A stretch of DNA of 64,000 nt from CAZTHM01 sp041946825 (GTDB taxonomy: Bacteria; Acidobacteriota; Terriglobia; UBA7540): positions 1 through 64,000 of the forward strand of contig JBHGBD010000013.1 of NCBI GenBank assembly GCA_041946825.1. The letters run 5' to 3'. Under the pieces are notes generated by a model that had not been told where the DNA came from, searched no databases, and was given only the letters and a program-made list of their open reading frames with translations. The number at the start of each line of letters is the position of its first letter. Position 1 is the stretch's first letter. The position numbers were made by a program, and so were the translations under genes. This document shows, one piece after another, positions 44,642 through 54,068 of the stretch.

Positions 44642-45919
44642 TTATGCCTCGCGGACAAGCTCGAAGAGCGTGATCTCGGGCGGGGCGCCCAGGCGCACGG
44701 GAACGAACATCGTTCCGATTCCGCGGTTTACGTAGAGCTGTGAAGATTCTTTCTTGAACCAACCTTCGACGTAATCGGTAATCAAACGGCTGGGCGACAG
44801 GCTGGGATGAATGAATTCCAGCGTGACCTGGCCGCCGTGCGTGTGCCCGGCGAGGCTCAGGTCGATTCCCAACTCCGCCGCGCGGTCAAAGGTGTTGGGA
44901 TTGTGACTCAGCAAGATGTTTGTCATCCCGGGCCGCACGAGTTTCTCGACCCCTTCAAGATATCTGCGGGGATGCCCCACTCCGGGCCGACCCACGCGCT
45001 GGACGCTCTGGAAATCGACTCCGATGAAGTTCAAGGAATCGCCCCCCATTTGGAGTTGGGCATCGGTTTGCCGAAGAATCCGGATGTTGCGCGCTGCAAA
45101 AAGCCGGGTGATGGAATCTTCCACTTCGTACCAGAGTTCGTGATTTCCGAGGCAGCCCAAAACGCCAAACGGCGCCTTCAGTCCGGAAAGCGCTTCGACG
45201 ACCGGCTCCTGTGTATTCGGGTCCCAGGTAATGAAGTCGCCGGTCAGCAGGATCAGGTCAGGGCGGAGCTCATTGGTGATCTGCACGTATTTGCGGATCT
45301 CGTCCTCCGGCATGAACGGCCCGATATGGATATCGGAGAGCTGGGCGACGCGGAAACCGTGGAAGGCTTTTGGCAGGCGGGGCAGCTTGATTCGCTCGTG
45401 GGTGGTTTTGAGATTCAATCGCCCGTATAGGAGTCCGTAGGCGCTTACCAGGAAAGGAGCGGCGCTCACGACCATGGCGGTCTGCTCCAGGAACAGCCGC
45501 CGGCCGGTCGAAGGCGGATCGGCAGGGTTGAGTGCCGAGGCAGGGCGAAACGTGAGCGCCATCTTTCGAAAGGCCCATAATACCGAGCGCACCAAACGAT
45601 CACCGACCCAGAAGATCAAGATCAGCCCGAACCCCATGACTGAACCGATCAGCCACCAGAACGACGGGGCGTCTAGAAAGGCCGCGCGAGGAGTGAGCTC
45701 GATGGGAGTTCCGAAGTGACGGCTCCAGGCTGCCATGTAAGCGAAGAGGAGGATGTACGTCATCGCGGCGGCTCCACCCAGCCAGTGACGGAGCCTCGGA
45801 TTCGGAATCAGCTTCCCGCCCCAATCCGCCACTCGCCGGAACCAGTAAATCTGGCTGGCAAGAAAAATCATCAGGATGACACTGATGACGAGCAGTCTTC
45901 CGATGGCAAACGCCGACAT
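44642..45919 (-). CDS. Membrane metallophosphoesterase
   Basis: The 425-residue protein has four membrane segments (about 7-27, 48-65, 87-107, 150-168) and then a calcineurin-like phosphoesterase domain. The metal motifs are AQLSDIHIGPF, LLTGDFITW, LGNHELW, LLSHNPNTFD and LAGHTHGGQ. This layout matches YkuE-like or YaeI-like enzymes that cleave phospholipid or LpxG-type pyrophosphates (family knowledge). It is convergent with the ceramidase-like run. Confidence 0.88.
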   Translation of the reverse strand: MSAFAIGRLLVISVILMIFLASQIYWFRRVADWGGKLIPNPRLRHWLGGAAAMTYILLFAYMAAWSRHFGTPIELTPRAAFLDAPSFWWLIGSVMGFGLILIFWVGDRLVRSVLWAFRKMALTFRPASALNPADPPSTGRRLFLEQTAMVVSAAPFLVSAYGLLYGRLNLKTTHERIKLPRLPKAFHGFRVAQLSDIHIGPFMPEDEIRKYVQITNELRPDLILLTGDFITWDPNTQEPVVEALSGLKAPFGVLGCLGNHELWYEVEDSITRLFAARNIRILRQTDAQLQMGGDSLNFIGVDFQSVQRVGRPGVGHPRRYLEGVEKLVRPGMTNILLSHNPNTFDRAAELGIDLSLAGHTHGGQVTLEFIHPSLSPSRLITDYVEGWFKKESSQLYVNRGIGTMFVPVRLGAPPEITLFELVREA

Positions 45920-46197
45920 GGATGCCCCTCTTATTAATGTCCCATTGGCGACTGCCTTACGTCAAGGTCCGGCATAACGACAGGACCATTCTCTCCCCCC
46001 CAACCTCATTTGCGGCGCGCCATGGTCTCGCCTTGGCACGGATTTCCGTATCTGGCCGGTTGCGGATGATTGTTCATCTCGGCACTTGTCAGGCGTGGGC
46101 AAAGGGATATAGATTGAATCGGCACCTCGGACTGGAGCGCCTCGAGGCGCGGCGCGACTCGGGGCAGGTTGAATCCTGAAAGAAAATGGAGAACGAA

Positions 46198-47943
46198 ATG
46201 GGAGAGCAGGGATTCGCAATCCTGATCCTCGCGGCGGGAAAGGCGACGCGCTTCAAGTCCGAGCATTCCAAGATGCTGCACTCGCTGGCGGGCCGGCCGC
46301 TGGGAGACTACGTCCTCCGCGCGGCCCTGGCGGCGCGACCCGAGCAGATCCTGATGGTTGTCGGGCACGAAGCGCCGGAGGTCATGACGACTCTCGACCG
46401 GCCGGGTGTGACCTTCATCGAGCAGAAGGATCAGCTTGGAACCGGGCATGCGGTCAGCGTGGCCCGAGGGGAGATTGAGCGGCTCTCGAGTCCGACCTTG
46501 GCGGTGGTGGTGGGCGACGCGCCGCTGCTGCGAGCCGATACTCTGCGCGCTCTCGTGAACGCGCACGCCGAAGAAGGCGCGGCGGCCACCGTGCTGACGA
46601 CCGAGGTTGCCAACCCCCAGGGCTACGGGCGGGTGGTTCGCGCCGCCGGCACCAAAGTCCGCGCCATCGTCGAGGAAAGGATCTGCACCCCCGCCCAACG
46701 CAAGATTCGCGAAATCAATTCCGGGATCATCTGTTTTGCGCGCGAGCAGCTTTTGAAGCACCTCGATTCGCTCTCGAGTGATAACGCCCAGAAAGAGTTC
46801 CTGCTGACCGACCTGGTCGAAATCTTCAATCGCCATCACCTCAAGGTCGCGGCCTTTCAGGTCGAAGACGCGCGCGAAGTCCTGGGTGTGAACGACCGCG
46901 TCGAGTTGGCGCAGATGGAGAAAATCTTTCGCCTGCGCAAGGCGGAATCCCTGATGCGCGATGGAGTCACAATCGTCGATCCCGAATCAACCTACATCGA
47001 TGAAGACGTGACCGTCGGGAACGACACGATCATCGAACCCGGAGTCAGCTTGCAGGGAGCGACGCGCGTTGGCCGGAGTTGCACGATCCGATCGGGCTCG
47101 ACGATCATGGATTCCGTCCTGGGATATCGGGTCACCGTCCGTCAGAATTGCGTGATTGCCTCATCGGAGATCGCCTCCGATGCGGTCATCGGGCCGTTCG
47201 CGCACTTGCGCGACGGCGCGGCGCTTGAGCCGGACGCGCGCATCGGGAATTTTGTGGAGGTGAAGAAATCGCGGGTGGGGCGGGGCAGCAAAGCCCTTCA
47301 CCTGACTTACCTCGGTGACTCGACCATCGGAGACCGTGTGAACGTGGGCGCCGGAACGGTGACCTGCAATTACGACGGCGAAAAGAAGAATCCCACTTTC
47401 ATCGAAACGGGGGTTTTTGTCGGCAGCGGGGCGATGCTGGTGGCGCCGTTGCGTGTGGGCAGGAACTCCTACATTGCGGCGGGATCCACGATCACGGACG
47501 ACGTGCCGCCCGACTCGCTGGCGATCGGCCGGGCGCGCCAGACTGTCAAAGAAGGCTGGACGCGCCAACGCGATCAGCTCAAGCCGTCCGTGACAATACT
47601 CGTCCGCGAAGCCGGCGCGGTCACCGTGCTGGACGTGGGCGGGCGCCTCACCTTGGGCGAGCCCGTCGCCCAACTGAACAGGGCCTTGCGCTCGGCGTTT
47701 GACAGCGGGGTCAGAAACCTGCTGATCAATCTCACCAAGCTGGTCTACATCGATAGCGCCGGAATGGGTGTGCTGGTGAGCGCGCTCAAGACCAGCCAGG
47801 CCGAGGGCAAGCGCCTCAAGCTGAGCGCCATTCCCCAGAAGGTCCGAGTCCTGCTGGAGACGGCTAACCTGGACCGGGTTTTCGAGATTCATCCCGATGA
47901 GGCGGCCGCTTTGGTCAGTTTTGGCGAGGGACCTCCCGCCTGA
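46198..47943 (+). CDS. glmU: GlmU fused to a C-terminal STAS domain
   Basis: GlmU makes UDP-N-acetylglucosamine for envelope synthesis (family knowledge). Residues about 1-230 form the uridylyltransferase domain (ILILAAGKATRFKSEHSKM, GDAPLL, NSGIICF). Residues about 250-455 form the left-handed beta-helix acetyltransferase (KKSRVGRGSKALHLTYLGD, NVGAGTVTCNYDG). After the linker VKEGWTRQRDQLKPS comes a STAS domain of about 110 residues with LVYIDSAGMGVLV, where the Ser aligns with the phosphorylated Ser of SpoIIAA-type anti-sigma antagonists. Normal GlmU ends near residue 455. The ATG at 46198 has GGAG six bases upstream; an in-frame ATG at 46186 is possible. Confidence 0.93.
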   Translation: MGEQGFAILILAAGKATRFKSEHSKMLHSLAGRPLGDYVLRAALAARPEQILMVVGHEAPEVMTTLDRPGVTFIEQKDQLGTGHAVSVARGEIERLSSPTLAVVVGDAPLLRADTLRALVNAHAEEGAAATVLTTEVANPQGYGRVVRAAGTKVRAIVEERICTPAQRKIREINSGIICFAREQLLKHLDSLSSDNAQKEFLLTDLVEIFNRHHLKVAAFQVEDAREVLGVNDRVELAQMEKIFRLRKAESLMRDGVTIVDPESTYIDEDVTVGNDTIIEPGVSLQGATRVGRSCTIRSGSTIMDSVLGYRVTVRQNCVIASSEIASDAVIGPFAHLRDGAALEPDARIGNFVEVKKSRVGRGSKALHLTYLGDSTIGDRVNVGAGTVTCNYDGEKKNPTFIETGVFVGSGAMLVAPLRVGRNSYIAAGSTITDDVPPDSLAIGRARQTVKEGWTRQRDQLKPSVTILVREAGAVTVLDVGGRLTLGEPVAQLNRALRSAFDSGVRNLLINLTKLVYIDSAGMGVLVSALKTSQAEGKRLKLSAIPQKVRVLLETANLDRVFEIHPDEAAALVSFGEGPPA

Positions 47944-48171
47944 TTCTCTTTGTCTCCGACAAACTGGCCGGATTTTCGCACTTTTTACACCGCCAGCGTA
48001 AGAATTTCGGAATAGGGTGATTACCTGATTCACACCTGGTGAACCTATCCCATTGAAGGGGAAGGAATTGAAACCTGGGACCTTGGCAGCCCCCCTGCAT
48101 TGTTGTGGGCAGGGAATGACCGAAGGAATGCCCGCCGAACCAAAGGTTAATCCCGACAAGGAGACTCGGAA

Positions 48172-49059
48172 ATGGCAATTGATGATACACCCAAGCAGGA
48201 ACCACTCCCAGCGAGTCCCGAGGGTTCCGGCCATACGCTGAAGTTCGCGTTGGTCTTCGTCGTCCTCGCTGCGCTGGCAGTCGGGGAGGTCTACACCTTG
48301 AGCCGGATCGGCTCGATCCGAGAGTCCCTGGAATCTCAGCAGACGACGTTTCAGAAAACCCTGAGCAACCAGATGGACCAGCAACTGACGACCAAGATCA
48401 CCGCGCTTGAGACTTCCAACGCTCAACAGATTGAAGAGATGCGCAAGGCGGTTGACACGGCCACCAAGGGCTCACGGTCGTCGAAGGGCGAATTGCGGAA
48501 GGCCCGCGTTATGCTCGACCAGTTGAAGACCGAACAGGCGCAACAGGGCGAACGCCTGAAGCAGGAAATCGCGATGAAGGCGGACCAGCAGCAGGTGGGC
48601 GCGCTCACGCAGGACTTCTCCGCCACCAAGGGCGATCTGGAGAACACCAAGAAGCTCCTCGACTCCACTCGCAGCGACCTCGGCATGGCGCGCAGCGAGT
48701 TCGGAACGCTCATTGCCCGCAACCATGATGACATCGAGACTCTGCGCAAGCTCGGGGACCGCGATTACTTCGAGTTCACCCTCGAGAAGAAGAAGCCCGT
48801 GCACGTCGCGGGTGTTGGATTGCTCCTGAAGAAGACCAATCTCAAACGCCACCGCTTTAACATGATCCTCCAGGCCGACGACATGGAAGTCGAGAAGAAG
48901 GACCGGACCGTCAACGAACCCGTCTTCTTCTACCTGCGTGGACAAAAAAGGTTTTACGAATTGGTCGTGAATAAGGTAGAATCCAACAAGGTTACGGGGT
49001 ACGTGAGTACTCCGAAGGGCGCCGTTGAGGTGGCCTCGCGCTCGGAGGGGGCGCGCTAA
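48172..49059 (+). CDS. Membrane-anchored coiled-coil protein
   Basis: A 295-residue protein with one membrane segment (about 23-43, TLKFALVFVVLAALAVGEVY), a coiled-coil of about 150 residues rich in Gln, Lys, Glu and Leu, and a C-terminal beta domain (about 205-290) starting YFEFTLEKKKPVHV. I do not recognise the family. SD AAGGAG precedes the ATG. A strong hairpin at 49090 lies downstream before the next secreted protein. Confidence 0.7.
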   Translation: MAIDDTPKQEPLPASPEGSGHTLKFALVFVVLAALAVGEVYTLSRIGSIRESLESQQTTFQKTLSNQMDQQLTTKITALETSNAQQIEEMRKAVDTATKGSRSSKGELRKARVMLDQLKTEQAQQGERLKQEIAMKADQQQVGALTQDFSATKGDLENTKKLLDSTRSDLGMARSEFGTLIARNHDDIETLRKLGDRDYFEFTLEKKKPVHVAGVGLLLKKTNLKRHRFNMILQADDMEVEKKDRTVNEPVFFYLRGQKRFYELVVNKVESNKVTGYVSTPKGAVEVASRSEGAR

Positions 49060-49089
49060 CCGCATTCGGATTCGGCTCAGCCAGAGCTG

Positions 49090-49113
49090 GGAGCCCGCCA
49101 GGGGGCGGGCTCC
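49090..49113. terminator. Strong GC hairpin between two envelope genes
   Basis: GGAGCCCGCC pairs with GGCGGGCTCC (10 bp) around loop AGGG. It lies 30 bases after a stop codon. No T tract follows, so it may be a rho-type end, an mRNA-stabilising hairpin or a REP-like repeat rather than a classical intrinsic terminator. Confidence 0.45.
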
Positions 49114-49188
49114 GCACCACTTCCCAATTAACAGCTGGACAACGCGCCAGGGTCCGGCCATGAAGGAACCTGAGGAGGTATCCAAACC

Positions 49189-49863
49189 ATGGTCAAGCGC
49201 GCCTTGTTGTGCGTAGTGTTGGTGACCCTCGCGGCTACCCTCGTCCAAGCTGAGACTTTCTCCGTGGCTGCGGGCACCACGATTCACTGCCGCCTCGCTC
49301 AAACCATCAGCACCAAGCTGAACTTCCAGAATGATCCCTTTACCGCCACGGTCACCGAGCCGCTCATGGTCGGCGGCAAGCAGATCATTCCCGTGGGCTC
49401 TACGGTCGACGGCCACATCGCCTGGCTGATCCGCCCGGGACGCATTCGGGGCGTCGGCGAAATGCGCCTCGACGTCGAGAAGGTGACCTTCCCGGATGGC
49501 CGTAGTTTCACCTTGAATGCCATCCTGGTGAATGCCTACGGGGCGGAAGGCGTTAAGGTGTCAAATGACGAAGGCAGCCTGCGCGGGCCGACGTCGCGGT
49601 TTAAGGACATCCAGGAAATCGGCCTCGGCATGGGCGGCGGCGGATTCCTCGGCACCATCTTCGGCGGCGCTCACGGCGCGGTGATTGGCGGAGCGATTGG
49701 CGGAGCGGGGGCCCTGGCCGATACCCTGCGCCGGCGCGGCAAAGATTTGACGCTCCCGGCGGGAACCCAGCTGAATTACCAGTTGACCCGCGAGCTGACG
49801 GTCAGCGCGGATGCGCCTCGGCAGACGGCGGCCGCCAATATAACCACTGAGACGATTCGCTGA
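49189..49863 (+). CDS. Secreted protein with glycine-zipper segment
   Basis: A 224-residue protein with a signal peptide ending LVQAETF. A beta-rich domain (about 25-130) follows, then a glycine-zipper stretch GLGMGGGGFLGTIFGG and GAVIGGAIGGAGAL (about 148-178), and a short Thr-rich tail. Glycine zippers of this type occur in envelope-associated proteins (family knowledge). Function unknown. GAGGAGGT lies about nine bases before the ATG. Confidence 0.7.
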   Translation: MVKRALLCVVLVTLAATLVQAETFSVAAGTTIHCRLAQTISTKLNFQNDPFTATVTEPLMVGGKQIIPVGSTVDGHIAWLIRPGRIRGVGEMRLDVEKVTFPDGRSFTLNAILVNAYGAEGVKVSNDEGSLRGPTSRFKDIQEIGLGMGGGGFLGTIFGGAHGAVIGGAIGGAGALADTLRRRGKDLTLPAGTQLNYQLTRELTVSADAPRQTAAANITTETIR

Positions 49864-50020
49864 CCAGGGTCAACGCGCCGTCTGGCCGTAACCACCCTGG
49901 CTGAGGTTCGCCTGCCCGGCTTCGCGAATCGGCCTCGCGCGTGGCGAAGGCAATTCGCGCAGCCGGGCTTGTGTCTTTGGGCCGGCTCTGTGTCGTCTCC
50001 TTCCAGAATTCGAGTCATCC

Positions 50021-50153
50021 CCCTCACCCGGCTCTCCGTCGGCTGACGAATCGCCACCCTCTCCCCAAGGAGAGGGTCGAGATTGCCCATCGATTTCCGC
50101 CCTCTCCCTCCGGGAGAGGGTGTCCCGATGCAGTTAATCGGGACGGGTGAGGG
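50021..50153. repeat. Branched palindromic element (REP-like) between envelope gene and arsM
   Basis: CCCTCACCCG (50021-50030) pairs with CGGGTGAGGG (50144-50153). Inside are three perfect hairpins: ACCCTCTCC-CCAA-GGAGAGGGT (50056-50077), CCCTCTCCC-TCC-GGGAGAGGG (50100-50120) and GTCCCGAT/ATCGGGAC (50122-50144, sharing the final C with the closing stem). It takes up much of the 316-base gap 49864-50179, in which I see no gene. Similar CCCTCACCC/CCCTCTCCC elements are widespread in bacterial intergenic DNA (general knowledge). Confidence 0.7.
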
Positions 50154-50179
50154 CCGTCTTTATACTTCCGTCCAAAGTC

Positions 50180-50947
50180 TTACTTCGTGGCCCGCACCGT
50201 GACACTCGCGAAGCCGTAGCTCGGCCCGCGCTGATAGTCGTAGGCCACTTCCTTAACGACCGCGACGTCGCGAAATCCGGCATTGCGGATCAAGCCGAGA
50301 TAGTCCTCCTTATCCATCGCGCCCGCCGTGCAGCCCGCCCAGAGCTCGACATCCTTGCGGATTTCAGCCGGTACATCGCCGAACGAAACGATATCGGAAA
50401 TCGTGAAGGCCCCGCCGGGCTTGAGCACGCGGAACGCCTCGGCGAACACCGGGCGCTTGTCGGGCGCGAGGTTGATAACACAATTCGAGACGATGCGGTC
50501 GACAGTATTGGATTCGACGGGAAGGTTTTCGATTTCTCCCTTGCGGAACTCGACGTTTGTGAACCCGCCGCGCCGGGCGTTCTGGCGCGCTTTCTCGAGC
50601 ATGCTGTCGGTCATGTCAACGCCGATCACGTGTCCTTGCGGGCCCACGCGCCGCGCCGCCAGAAAACAGTCCACTCCCGCGCCGCTGCCCAGGTCAAGCA
50701 CCGTCTGCCCAGGCTGAAGGTCGGCATCGGCGGTCGGGTCGCCGCATCCAAGGCCCAGGTCCGCGCCTTCGGGAATCTCCGCCCGCTCGTTGGACTTGTA
50801 TTCGACGGCGGCGGTGGCGATGTTGTAGAGGTCGGCGCTCGGCGCCTTGCTCGTGTCACAACAGCCCTTCTTCTCGCCTCGCGCGATGGCGCCGTAGTGC
50901 TCTTCGACGGCCTTCTTAAGACTTCTCGAATCAGTTTCTAATGCCAT
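50180..50947 (-). CDS. arsM: Arsenite methyltransferase ArsM
   Basis: ArsM methylates trivalent arsenic with S-adenosylmethionine (family knowledge). The 255-residue protein has the SAM motif VLDLGSGAGVDCFLAA with a conserved Cys, EIENLPVESNTVDRIVSNCVINL with Cys, and ELWAGCTAGAM with Cys, the three-cysteine arsenic site of the family, plus an N-terminal GCC pair. SD AAGGAG precedes the ATG. It lies downstream of arsR on the same strand with a 106-base gap that includes a small hairpin (51027-51045). Confidence 0.93.
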   Translation of the reverse strand: MALETDSRSLKKAVEEHYGAIARGEKKGCCDTSKAPSADLYNIATAAVEYKSNERAEIPEGADLGLGCGDPTADADLQPGQTVLDLGSGAGVDCFLAARRVGPQGHVIGVDMTDSMLEKARQNARRGGFTNVEFRKGEIENLPVESNTVDRIVSNCVINLAPDKRPVFAEAFRVLKPGGAFTISDIVSFGDVPAEIRKDVELWAGCTAGAMDKEDYLGLIRNAGFRDVAVVKEVAYDYQRGPSYGFASVTVRATK

Positions 50948-51053
50948 TCCAGTTTCTCCTTTTCAAAAGTGGCGGACGCGGCTGAGCTCTTCATCGTCAC
51001 TTCTCCGTATCCTCGGTGGGGAAGAAAGAACCTCAACACGGAGGTTCCCTGTA

Positions 51054-51491
51054 CTATCTCCCCCGGCGGGGCGGGGGTGACGGCGCGGGTTTGGTTCCGG
51101 CTCCCCCGCCATTGGCCGCGCCGATTTTCGAAACCAGCCCGACGCAGCACACGCCGCCTTGGCGCAGCTTCAGACGCCGGCCGGCGCGACGCTCATCTTC
51201 CTTGAAGTCCGGCCGCTCGTCGCGCAGTCGCGCGAGGGCCTCCAGCACCGCGCGCTGGTAGGGTTTGAGCTTCTCCGAGATGCGATAGTAGATCCACTTC
51301 CCCAGTCGCCGGTCGTCGAGCCAGCCTGCATCCGCCAGCACGCGCAGATGGCGCGAGATGCTGTACTGCGGGACCTCGAGCGCGTCGACCAGCTCGCAGA
51401 CACAGATCTGGTCGGTCTGCGTCAGAAGGTTGAGCAGGCGGAGGCGCGTCGAATCGGCCAGGCTTTGGAAGAGCTCAGCGTCGCGGTCCAT
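51054..51491 (-). CDS. arsR: ArsR/SmtB family arsenic-responsive repressor
   Basis: The 145-residue protein has a winged-helix domain (about 1-85) with QICVCELVDAL, the Cys pair of the classic ArsR metal site on helix alpha-3, then SISRHLRVLADAGWL. The C-terminal extension holds GVCCVG, a second Cys pair, and a Gly/Pro/Arg tail. ArsR releases DNA on binding As(III) (family knowledge). The gene is almost leaderless: its promoter and a dyad directly abut the ATG, so autoregulation is likely. arsM follows. Confidence 0.9.
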   Translation of the reverse strand: MDRDAELFQSLADSTRLRLLNLLTQTDQICVCELVDALEVPQYSISRHLRVLADAGWLDDRRLGKWIYYRISEKLKPYQRAVLEALARLRDERPDFKEDERRAGRRLKLRQGGVCCVGLVSKIGAANGGGAGTKPAPSPPPRRGR

Positions 51492-51536
51492 AAATGCTCA
51501 CATGTGCTATTATGCATTTGACTCAGCGCTTGTCAA
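51492..51536 (-). promoter_or_regulatory. arsR promoter and overlapping dyad operator
   Basis: On the minus strand, -35 TTGACA (51531-51536), a 16-base spacer and -10 CATAAT (51509-51514) are seen. The predicted start near 51502 leaves only about ten bases before the ATG at 51491. A dyad AAATGC...GCATTT (51492-51519) covers the -10 and the start region and would block both transcription and initiation when bound (inference). Confidence 0.6.
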
Positions 51537-51563
51537 GGGGAATTTTGGACGTCGTGGGGGCCC

Positions 51564-52484
<921 letters not shown>

Positions 52485-52511
52485 GGCCTGGCCCTCGTTG
52501 AGAATTCGAAA

Positions 52512-52670
52512 CTAGAAACTGGAAACTGGAAAATCGAAACTGGAAATTAGGAAATTGAAATTCGTAACTCGAAACTCGAAAATCGGCTTTCATTTGTTTG
52601 AGGTGATAGATTCCAATTTCCAGTTTCCAATTTCGGTTTCTGTAAATCACAATTCACAAATCCCAAATCC
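52512..52670. repeat. Iterated GAAACTG-word inverted repeat between the lactamase-like and moeB genes
   Basis: The left block (52512-52560) iterates GAAACTGGAAA words. The right block (52611-52642) carries their complement, TTTCCAGTTTCC-type words. A third block (52643-52670) contains AAATCACAATTCACAAATC, identical over 19 bases to the ispF/ispD element. It occupies nearly all of the 201-base gap. Confidence 0.7.
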
Positions 52671-52685
52671 CACATTCCACATCTC

Positions 52686-53699
52686 TCAACTTCCGATGTA
52701 TTTCGCATAGATCCCCCGCGCCACGGCCGGGTCGTCAGTGCCCTTAATGATGGCGCGGCCGTCAAGAAAGAGAGTCAGCTCGCAGCCGTCGAGCATCGTG
52801 CGGACCAGGTAGTCGTTTCTGTGCACGGAGCCAAACTGCGAGAGACGGGTCGCGAGCGCTTCAAGGTCGAGCGCGCGCGACTCGCGCGGGCGGATTTGCA
52901 CGGCATCGCGCCCGCAGAGCGTTGTGTGCGTTTCGACGCCTTCGCGGAGATGGACATAGTCCCTCCCCTGGCAGGCAGGGCAGATGGGATCAATGCGCGG
53001 CGTAATCGAAGTCGACAGATATTTCCAGACGTCATATGACATCAGCGTGCCGTGCAGTTCGCTGGTGCGACCGAGCAGAACCTTCATTGCTTCGGTCACC
53101 TGTATTGCCGCGGTCCACGCCACGGCGGGGCCGATCACGCCGACGGTGTCGCAGGTGTCGTGCATACCTTCGGGCGGCTTAGGGAACACACACGCCAGGC
53201 ACGGCGTGCGGGCCGGCAGGATCGTCATGGTCACGCCGTAGCTCGCCACGACCGCGCCGTAGATCCACGGAATCCCCAGTTTCAGCGCGACATCGTTTAT
53301 GAGGTATCGAGTCTGGAAGTTATCCGTGCCGTCGAGGATGAGGTCGAAGCCGCGCACTAATTCTTCGATATTGCGATTGTCGACGTCCGCGACGATGCCT
53401 TCCACCCCGATATCGGAGTTGATAGCGTGCAATTTCCGCTTGGCGGTGGCCGCTTTGGGCATAACAGCGAAGGCGTCGGCTTCGTCAAAAAGCATCTGGC
53501 GCTGGAGGTTGGTTGGATCGACGAAATCGCGGTCAATGATCCGCAATCCCCCGATGCCCGCGCGCGCCAGGGTGTTGGCCTGGGCGGTCCCGAGCGCCCC
53601 GAAGCCGATGATGACAACCTTCGACTTCAGGAGCCGCTCTTGCCCCTCGGCGCCGATGGGCGTGAAGAGGATTTGGCGAGAATATTTGGCACGAGTCAT
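52686..53699 (-). CDS. moeB: ThiF/MoeB family E1-like adenylyltransferase
   Basis: These enzymes adenylate the C-terminus of ThiS/MoaD-like proteins (family knowledge). The 337-residue protein has the nucleotide motif VVIIGFGALGTAQANTLARAGIG, RDFVDPTNLQRQMLF, and a Cys in the variable loop. It also has a zinc site CLACVF...CPACQGRDY. A C-terminal extension (about 250-337) resembles a short sulfur-carrier-like or accessory domain. No ThiS/MoaD gene is adjacent. The ATG has no SD and follows directly after an iterated-word repeat. Confidence 0.87.
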   Translation of the reverse strand: MTRAKYSRQILFTPIGAEGQERLLKSKVVIIGFGALGTAQANTLARAGIGGLRIIDRDFVDPTNLQRQMLFDEADAFAVMPKAATAKRKLHAINSDIGVEGIVADVDNRNIEELVRGFDLILDGTDNFQTRYLINDVALKLGIPWIYGAVVASYGVTMTILPARTPCLACVFPKPPEGMHDTCDTVGVIGPAVAWTAAIQVTEAMKVLLGRTSELHGTLMSYDVWKYLSTSITPRIDPICPACQGRDYVHLREGVETHTTLCGRDAVQIRPRESRALDLEALATRLSQFGSVHRNDYLVRTMLDGCELTLFLDGRAIIKGTDDPAVARGIYAKYIGS

Positions 53700-53703
53700 T
53701 CTT

Positions 53704-53806
53704 AGCCGTCAGCAGTCAGCCTTCAGCAATCAGCGGTCAGCTCTAAGCAACCAGCTCTGAACCTTTCCTGTTGTCGCTTTACGCTGAGAGCTGAAAGCTG
53801 ACGGCC
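53704..53806. repeat. Iterated GTCAGC-word inverted repeat upstream of moeB
   Basis: Left-arm words AGCCGTCAGCAGTCAGC and further CAGC units (53704-53727, continuing to 53745) are complementary to CGCTGAGAGCTGAAAGC and CTGACGGCC (53782-53806). It starts five bases before the moeB start codon. The intergenic gap 53700-54068 holds this element and the next one and no gene. Confidence 0.6.
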
Positions 53807-53844
53807 GACAGCTCCCATTATATCCCTCGCCAGCGTATGGGGCA

Positions 53845-53946
53845 TGTCATGCTGAGCGAAGCGAAGCATCTGCAGCAATTCTCAACGAACGTAAAAAGCA
53901 GAATCTTCGCTTGCCCCGACCCGTCGGGGCTGCGTTCAGAATGTCA
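53845..53946. repeat. Branched palindromic element upstream of pcm
   Basis: TGTCATGCTGAGCGAAG (from 53845) is complementary, with a few mismatches, to CTGCGTTCAGAATGTCA (53930-53946). An inner pair AAGCGAAGCATCTGC (53859-53873) / GCAGAATCTTCGCTT (53899-53913) matches at 13 of 15, and GCCCCGAC-CC-GTCGGGGC (53913-53930) is a perfect hairpin. TGTCAT-CTGAGCGAAGCGAAG elements of this type are common in environmental genomes (general knowledge). Confidence 0.7.
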
Positions 53947-54068
53947 GCCACCGTGGCAACGCGCGAAAAACCGCTGGACTCATCTTGACAGCGGGGCGAA
54001 GATAGTAAGTGCCCAAGCCCTTTGCCACGGGAGATCCTCCCGCATTCTGACGGTAGCAGAATGAGCCC

